This document shows positions 56,892 to 64,000 of a stretch of DNA of 64,000 nucleotides, in pieces. How positions within the stretch are numbered: the first letter of the stretch is position 1; each line of letters begins with the position of its first letter. The notes under the pieces were generated by a model. It ran no database searches, was not told the DNA's origin, and saw nothing but the letters and a program-made list of their open reading frames with translations. Origin of the DNA: Quercus robur (Eukaryota > Streptophyta > Magnoliopsida > Fagales > Fagaceae); the NCBI RefSeq assembly GCF_932294415.1, contig NC_065538.1, forward strand, positions 76,459,834-76,523,833, written 5' to 3'. A program made the translations under genes and the position numbers.

Positions 56892-56896
56892 CACAA

Positions 56897-59800
56897 CTAT
56901 CATTTTTTTTTTCCTCTCGCTTTCATGCCTTCTTCTTTTCTCACATGGTGGAGTGGAAACATCTATCACTGCTTTTGACACATTATTTACTTAACATATT
57001 TGGATAGAATAATCAATTTAATTCATTTTGCCAAAATGATGAACTACATGGACCAAAATTAAACTTTATGAACTAATTTGGCAATGGAAGTAGAAGATAA
57101 AGGACAAGAATGAATTTTACCTTTGTTTACACCACTAAATGGTTTTGTTTACAACAATCAACAACCCAAAAGTGAAATTAACTTGTATATATAATGGTTT
57201 TGGAGTATGAATTCTACCTCTCAAAAGGCAATGTAAGGGATTGAAGAAGCACCCAAATCACGAGCTTTATACTTTAGAGAATGGGCAAAATTTAAGTAAG
57301 TTTGCACTTAGTTAAATAATTAATATGATTTCCAATTAAATTCAAGTATATTATTGTATTGACTAATGAACAATTATTGAATTAATTGTGTTCTTCTATG
57401 TATATGCATATGTTTATATAGCAAAATTTACATATAGAGTCATATCCTCATTCTATCACTAGGGGGAAAAAAATAATGTCTCATACATTTTTGCCCTATA
57501 AATGATTAAAAACAATTAGAGATGTGACTCATTAGTAATTTGATGCATGTTGTAAAAACAAAGTAAGGAGATACAAAAATTCATCATAAGCTTAGGATGA
57601 ATTAAATAAAGACTGAATTTGTTACAAGAATATTAGATTTGAATTTCATATCAATATAATTGATTGCTCCAATCCCTTAATTTACTCTATCCAATCTATT
57701 ACTTGATTTTTGTCTTCAATTTGGGAAAGTAAATACTTTCTAATATGCATGTTCATTTAATAGTTTTGAGGTACATACAAGACACATTATAAATCACCAT
57801 TCAGTTATTCATTTTTTTTTTTATTAACTTTTTTAAGCAGTTACAACTAGGTGTTTTCCTTGTGAGCAAGGTTGTGAGCAAGGTAGTGTGACACATTATC
57901 TTTTGGACTAGTATACTTCATAGAAAGATAAGTACACCAGATTAAGAAGTCGATAATGTGTAGCACACCGTGAGTTTTATAATAATTCCTATCGTTGTCA
58001 ATATTAATATTTACCCGACTACATACCTTAAAATTGACATCTTTACCAATTTAAATTAGTTTTATTTTCAAGATGAAGACAATAATATTTTTTAAAAATA
58101 TTGAAATTCTACGACCAAAAATTATTTATATATAAACATATCATATTTTAGATGTATAAACATGTATTATTTATTTCGTCTTCTTGGAATTCTTTAACAT
58201 ATAAAGACTTTTCCTTAGATTTATATTTTTTTCTAAATTTAATATGTGCAAACGTGTATTAGTTGTTATGTAACTTTTTATTTTTTTGAAAATAAGTGCA
58301 GAAATTGTTGAATATTAATATACAAATTTTACATTTGTCAATTTAGATTATTAAATCAATATTAAAACTATATAATAAAAAAAATTATTTTTATTTATAA
58401 AAAATGTCACAAAAAAAACTAGTTGGCAAAACAACATTAAAAAAGTCTTTATTACTATCTTTCAAGACTCAATAAAATTTCTCTTCTTTATGAATTTTAG
58501 TATATAAAAAAATAAATTTTAAGTCACTAGGATATGTATTTATTATTGAATTTGATGTGTTCTTTCATGCATATGCATATGCATATTGATGTTTATGTTT
58601 ATGTACTTTTACATAGTGAAATTTACCCTGTAGAGCCAATCCTCACTCTATCACTTATTGGATTTTTATAACTTCTTTAATAGAATCAATGAGATACATA
58701 ATGTTGATTTAGATCATTGATTTTTTGCCAATATGTTTGGAAAAACACACAATGCCTCATACATCTTAGCCCAATAAATGATTAAATAAATTTAGAAATG
58801 TGACTCATTAGTAATTGACTAATTGGATGTAAGTTTTGAAAAACAAAGTAAGGAGGTACAAAAATTCATCTTAATCTTAGGAAGAATATAATAAAGTGTT
58901 CTAAAAGTTGTGGGCACTCACATACAAATAATAATAACAATGCAAAAGGGGAAAAACAATTATAAAATTAATTCATTGAATATTATTTAATAAAAATTCA
59001 ACATAAAATTGGTCCACGGAGCCGTTTTGGACTATTAAATTTTTTATCTTTTATATTTGTTTACTTATAAAAAAAAAAAAAAAAAAATTGTACGGTACAT
59101 TTTAGGACCAATGTTATTGACTTTTAACTATCGCCAAAGATGGCGCCTCAATATTCAATTTTTCAAAAAAAAAAAAAAAAAGTTGTATTTGGATACTTAA
59201 ATTTGGATTTGAATTTTAAAGCGATGGATTTAAGGTCCTTAATTCTAAATCTATAAATGTTAAAGTATGTCTTATGGATTTCTAAAATTTTATGGGTTTA
59301 AAAGTTAATTCAAATTCAAGGATTTTAAAGTTTAAAATCCTTGATTGATTTGTCAAATCCATATTTTTTTTTATTCTTTTTAAACTATCCAAATAAGATA
59401 TTAGGATTTTAATCATTCAAATTCAAATCCATGCATGTGCGCAAATTTTGCCATCCAAACACATTGTAAAGGTTAAATTGCATATTTCATCAACATCATT
59501 TAAGATTTATTTAAAGATCATTCTTACACTTTAAAATATTTTACTTTACTCATACTTTCAAAACTATTTAATAAATGTCTTTATATATGGTCATTTGATG
59601 AATATAATGAATTACTTAAATCATTAGAAAGCATTGGAGAATGGAGAAAAAAAAGGGCTATTAATGTAAGCTATAATGTTTAATAAACCCCTAAGTGTTA
59701 GTCTAGTAGTTTTTAGACATCATGTAATTAAAGAGGTCCTCAATTCAAGTCTTCTAACCAAAACCTTAAGCAAGGACTTACGCAAGGTTTTAACAACCAA

Positions 59801-59986
59801 ATCGAATAGAATACTACAGAGGGGACTGATTCCATTATTTGGTCTAATCGAGGTCAAATTTGGTGATGTTATAATTAATTTAATCAATTATTTATAATAA
59901 TGAAAATAAATAATAATAATTTTATAACCAATAATATTTACTAAGCAAACATATTTTAATTTCTAACACAATGTTCATATCATATA
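56897..59986. other. F-box flank relic and AT-rich DNA in unit 2
   Basis: 56930-57310 resembles F-box 3' flanks, as at 41430 and 44795. 57470-59010 continues collinear with 41980-43690. At about 59055-59165 a poly-A run is followed by TTGTACGGTACATTTTAGGACC, which in unit 1 lies upstream of gene D. The gene itself is therefore deleted here. No gene is supported. Confidence 0.6.
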
Positions 59987-60559
59987 TGTTGAATATTGCT
60001 CAAATTCCTAATTATATTTGGTTTGGGTTTTTCCTTTGAGGGGAAGAAAAAGATTTTCCTTAAAGTGGAAGACAAAGATTCTCTTTGGCATAGAAAGAAA
60101 AATATGCTTTATTGAAGAAGTAATGAGTATTCCTTATCCATCAAGGAATAAGATTTAAAACTTATATAAATAACTATTGTTGCAAAGGGGTTGGTGGCTT
60201 TTGACCAAGGTTCGTCCCACATGGGGAGAGGAGAAGACTTGGTTATGTTTTGAACATTTGTTTTCTTGGGAGCGTGAGAGAGTTATTGAGTGTGTTGGAG
60301 TTTGAGACTGTGAGTTTGTATTTGTAAGAGATCTTGTTTATGTTGTTGAGGTTTTGTGAGTATTGTTTGTGTGAGTTATGAGTGTTGCGAGGTTTGGTAA
60401 GTTTCGTTGTAATTCATATTGTTGATGGTGAATTTTTGGTTGGTGTTGCCCGTGAGTTAATTAGGCATGGAGTTAACCGAACCACATTAAATATTATTGT
60501 TTTGTGAAAATGTTTATTGTCTTGTTTGTGTGAATGCGCATCGCCAACCCTAAATCACA
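59987..60559 (+). mobile_element. Old Ty1-copia LTR remnant, unit 2 copy
   Basis: It starts TGTTGAATATTGCTC and ends CCCTAAATCACA. It is followed by TTTGATATTAGAGCTTCC, close to the copia primer-binding site TGGTATCAGAGCTT. The internal region is lost within a few dozen bases. Confidence 0.68.
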
Positions 60560-61610
60560 AAATTTGATATTAGAGCTTCCGCTATTGCACAACACAATAT
60601 TAAGGGAAAAAGAAAAAAACCTAACAAAACATATTAACATTGCAAAAATTATAATCCTTAAACCTTACAAATTGAAAATCAAATATCATAACATTAACAA
60701 ATTCAAAGAATAATGAAACAACTTTTTTGGTGCAGGGTGCTCTAATAATATTCAAGCAATTCTTTTAGGACCGCACATTTTGCTATAACTTACATATATG
60801 TCAATTTGTAATTGGATTATATTTCTTACACATGGATTCACCACTAGCACTAGGTGAAACATAATCCAATTACTACTCAACACATGTGCAAGTTGTGCTG
60901 TGTGACAAAGTGTCCCTCAGACTTTTCCATCTTTGAGTGAACTGCTTAAAGCAACCCAAAATACTGTCTCCAAGCCAATAGCTTAGCAACTCCCAAACTA
61001 TGTACGACATATGTTGTTCGGTTAACAATGACTCAACTCGGAGAAAAAACCTGAGGTTGTTCTGCTTCTGCGTGTGGTGCCAAGTTAGGCAGTAAGTAAC
61101 TGGGCCTACTTGGGCCAAGTTGTATGGTATGAAATAGCATTTGGTGTTAATTCTAGTTTCTACTGCATGTAACAGAATTACAGACACTAGATACCACCTC
61201 CAATAATATATGGTCGATGAAAGGCTTACCCCTTACATTAATAGTGATGTTTCTTTGTATATTTATTCACACAAAGAAACATCTTGCATAGCATGCTTAT
61301 TCTCCTGGACAACTTACAAATTCATGTGAGCTTCATTTAACCAGAGGAAACGTGAGTAATAATAATAAGAATAATAATCTCATGCTGTAGTGTAAAAAAG
61401 AAGTTACACACTTAACACTTTTAATCAATAAGTAATACTATATTACCAAATGACCATAGTGTAGTAATCAATATATGTAAGGTTCAACTGTAGACACTGG
61501 AGCTCGGTTATAATTTTAAGCCATGGTTGAATCTTTCTTCTTTGATGGTTTTCAGCTTTCAGCCATCTATGTGGAACACCATTCCATATTGTTCATCTAG
61601 GAATTTCACC
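60560..61610. other. No gene seen
   Basis: 60850-61210 is collinear with 50160-50500. The frame at 60873-61187 has a partial counterpart in unit 1, but no domain or conserved start. TGTTTCTTTGTATATTTATTC at about 61248 is shared with 53618. Confidence 0.45.
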
Positions 61611-61611
61611 A

Positions 61612-62935
61612 TCATTGGCTTATGTTGCTTGTCTCACAGCTACTGCATAGTTTACTACAGCTACCGCATAGTTTGCATAGTTTACTTTCTAAATTCTTTA
61701 ACTTTTTAACAAGTGTTGCATTGTCATTTTGTAATCTATCGAGTTCAGTTTTTAGTATCTCGTCCTCTCTATTGAGATGATCTTCCACCTGCAAGCAAAA
61801 GGCCATCAACACTCGCAAATTACATTACATCCAGAACTACAATAATAAATGCACTTTTCATTATGAAGAATAAGATTGGTGAAACAGCTTCCTCATAATC
61901 ATCATTTTAAATTTGACTACACTAAGTATTCAAGCATTTTAGTTACCAATGGCTAACAATTTATCACTTGTAGGGGATTCCACCAGTAGACCTGAACTTA
62001 GGATACAGCTTGGCTCTAGTGCTCCAGTGAATTGGACTAAAGCTTAACCCCGAAACTTAATACAAGACTCATACTCGTCCTCATTTAGCTGTTCAATTTT
62101 TATTTTTTATAATTGTAGTAAATCATATGTAGATGAGTAAAGCTATCAATAAATTAAACTTCTAAAGCAAAGTGGGTCCAACCATGAATATGATGATTCT
62201 CATGTTCCCACTCGCATTCGCATATCCATAAATACAGTGCATGTAGAGTAATGGATAGAAAGACACAACACGCACACAATAGATAGGAAGACACAACACA
62301 TGCACATGTGTGCGTGTGGAGAGAGAGGCACAGAGAGAGAGAGAGAGATAGAGAGAGAGAGCACATAATTGTACAAGTCTAATCCAGATACACTATAGTT
62401 ATCTATAAGCATTTCATCTAAATTTAAAATTAATGACAAATGCAAAACAGGTTCATGAACTTCATATACTAGGAAATGGTAGCTGGAATTACTTACTCTC
62501 TCCTCTAATTTCCCATGAAATTCTTCACCAACGTCTGAAAGTCTAGAAGAATCATATGCAGTGAGCTTTGGCAATAATATGTTAAGATCGATCTTCTTGT
62601 AGTTCAGGAGTGCACCAACAGCTCCTAAGAAACCTTCATGTTGCAAAAACACAGCTGCTACTTGACCTTTAGACCTAAGAAAAAATAGAGAAACATAAGA
62701 AAAGGAAACAGATGCTTGATGGCACTTTATATCAAAGGAATAGATTGCTTGATCAAGTTATGACTTTGAAAAAGAATAATTTAAACCACAATCCAAAAGT
62801 GAAATAAGTAGCAAACTCTTACCAGAAGTTCAGTCCGTAAGAAATATTATCCATTGTAGAGGCATGTCCTCGAATGTAAGAACCTCCAAAGCAGATTCTC
62901 TTAATCCCTAAGGGAGCAGCTACAAGGTAGGATAT
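61612..62935 (-). pseudogene. Pantothenate-kinase-like gene fragment joined to a coiled coil
   Basis: Pantothenate kinases phosphorylate pantothenate in the first step of CoA synthesis. Exon P1 (62935-62823) reads ISYLVAAPLGIKRICFGGSY then IRGHASTMDNISYGLNF, and its TG joins the G of exon P2 (62674-62497) to form Trp. P2 begins SKGQVAAVFLQHEGFLGAVG and matches the type II kinase core up to about LLNYKK, then changes to KLTAYDSSRLSDVGEEFHGK. Donor and acceptor sites are good (GTAAGA, GTAAGT, TTAG). A further open exon after TTGCAG (61788 down to 61612) reads VEDHLNREDEILKTELDRLQ, a coiled coil. The ATP-binding N-terminal half of a kinase is absent from the window. It could be a truncated chimeric gene or a pseudogene. 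Confidence 0.6.
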
Positions 62936-63800
62936 CTGGAATTTTTGGGAAAATGAAAATTAATGATTTGTCTCATTAAAATGTGGGGACTAAGCTTCAA
63001 TATGTGTAAAGGAAGTAATACTAATTGTTTTAGCAAATGAGACCATAAAATGAATAACAAAGCATCCAAAAATATGATTTGAAAAAAAATCATGAACAAT
63101 TGTTTGTAGGAAACTTCTCTTTAGAGATTGGCATGTCAAACACCTAAGGACACAACAATTGAGTTCCACCACACTTGACATTCATTTGAGACTTATAGAA
63201 GAATTTGCTAGAGAGCGGTGGTTCCTGCTGCAAACAGTTTCTTGGTTTACAGTTCCTGGTCAGCAATGAGCTATACCAATACTGGCACAGAAGTAGCTGG
63301 AAGATTTTGAGCATCCTCTGAAAAGTCATTGGCCAATGTAGACCCTCTTGACTCTGTTAAAGAAACTCCACCAGAATCACGTTGGGAAACACCAAAAAGC
63401 CACCACCATAACTCATAGCTGCCGACTAGAGCTTCAGTCACGGACCATCAACCCACAAGAACTCAAGGCCCACAAGACCATTGACTTGTGTCATCAAATC
63501 ACCGGCTTGAGCTTCAGCCGCGTCAACAAGTGCCACTGCAAGAACTCATGAATTCCACAGAGAGAAAGGGGGAGGGTGAGAGATTGGAGAATGTAACCAT
63601 TAACAAGTTTCGGAAACCCAGTTCTAATATTTATAAAAGTGACGCCTTTGTAGCAAAACCAAAAAAAGGGGGATCTGAAAACACCAAAACGGTGTACTCA
63701 AAAAAAAAAAAAAAAAAAAAAAAGGTTTGCACGTTAATTTTGAGAACACAATTTTTAAGTTGGGTTTCTAAAACACTTGTAAACTCCAACTATATTTAAC
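62936..63800. other. Upstream of the kinase-like exons, no gene assigned
   Basis: No further pantothenate kinase exon was found to 63800 on the minus strand. Short frames at 62990-63329 lack family features. A poly-A run of about 24 lies at 63700-63723. Confidence 0.45.
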
Positions 63801-63804
63801 TCTC

Positions 63805-63930
63805 CTATGACTTCTATTAAGTTCAATGGTAAGAACTACCTGTATTGGGCCTAATTGAAATATTTTTTGAAGTAAAGGGCTTATTCAATCACCTCTTGTA
63901 TGACAAGCCAATAAGTCATTATCCTCCGCA
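63805..63930 (+). pseudogene. Copia-type gag fragment
   Basis: It reads SIKFNGKNYLYWA, then a stop, then LKYFLK and, after a frameshift, KGL. This is the N-terminal region typical of plant Ty1-copia gag (form KLNGxNYxxWxxxVxxFLxxKGL). It is decayed and may continue beyond the window edge at 64000. Confidence 0.65.
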
Positions 63931-64000
63931 TCTATGATCAATGCAACCAACTCAGATGGCTTGTCTACCTTCACTATATATGTTTTACCTAGAAAAGTCT

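Larger units (their letters stand above)
53827..62600. repeat. Segmental duplication unit 2
   Basis: Collinear with unit 1 (38296-53826) but without the hAT element, without the 3.1-kb solo LTR and without F-box gene D and its relic. Its own additions are a 281-bp tandem duplication (54811-55371) and a solo LTR (55474-56891). The region equivalent to 43700-48600 is missing, with the junction at about 59010-59090. Confidence 0.82.

Noticed and set aside
62154-62366. Leu/Ser/Cys-rich open frame on the minus strand
   Set aside because: It reads a GA microsatellite and a CA-rich repeat in the intron of the kinase-like gene.

Overview
The window looks like nuclear DNA of a dicot plant, probably a woody one (Fagales is only a guess). 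Evidence: intron-containing F-box/LRR/FBD genes, a plant L1-type LINE, Ty3- and Ty1-type LTRs, hAT and Mutator-type elements, and an AT-rich, microsatellite-rich background. Nothing bacterial, viral or organellar was recognised. Genes are few and transposon remains fill most of the sequence.

Layout. 0.2-4.5 kb: decayed LINE. 4.5-12.1 kb: two solo LTRs of one family flanking a hAT deletion derivative. 12.2-13.3 kb: foldback MITE and remnants. 13.0-18.0 and 18.6-22.3 kb: a tandem duplication, each unit with a three-exon F-box/LRR/FBD gene on the minus strand (A and B). A Mutator-like MITE sits just downstream of the TATA box of A; the same site in B is empty. 22.3-23.2 kb: another long-inverted-repeat element. 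25.6-28.3 kb: third F-box gene (C). 29.6-30.3 kb: Ty1-copia-type solo LTR. 31.0-36.7 kb: a young, complete but non-autonomous Ty3-type LTR retrotransposon on the minus strand, carrying a roughly 29-unit, 81-bp tandem array that is one open frame of 790 codons. 38.3-53.8 and 53.8-62.6 kb: a large tandem segmental duplication. Unit 1 keeps a fourth F-box gene (D, 46.2-48.5 kb); unit 2 has lost it. Unit 2 ends in exons of a pantothenate-kinase-like gene that appear fused to a coiled-coil segment; the right edge of unit 1 breaks inside the matching exon. The final 200 bp carries a decayed copia gag.

The F-box genes belong to one local family sharing exon phases, FBD ends and, in A, B and D at least, a 5'UTR intron. 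They probably encode substrate receptors of SCF ubiquitin ligases. A and B share an Asp-rich insertion inside the LRR region that C and D lack. Because the duplicated units supply unoccupied sites, several insertions (MITE in A, hAT at 39.5 kb, solo LTRs at 50.5 and 55.5 kb) can be defined to the base and placed after the duplications. Exon boundaries, frames and repeats were read by eye from the sequence; no database search was run.
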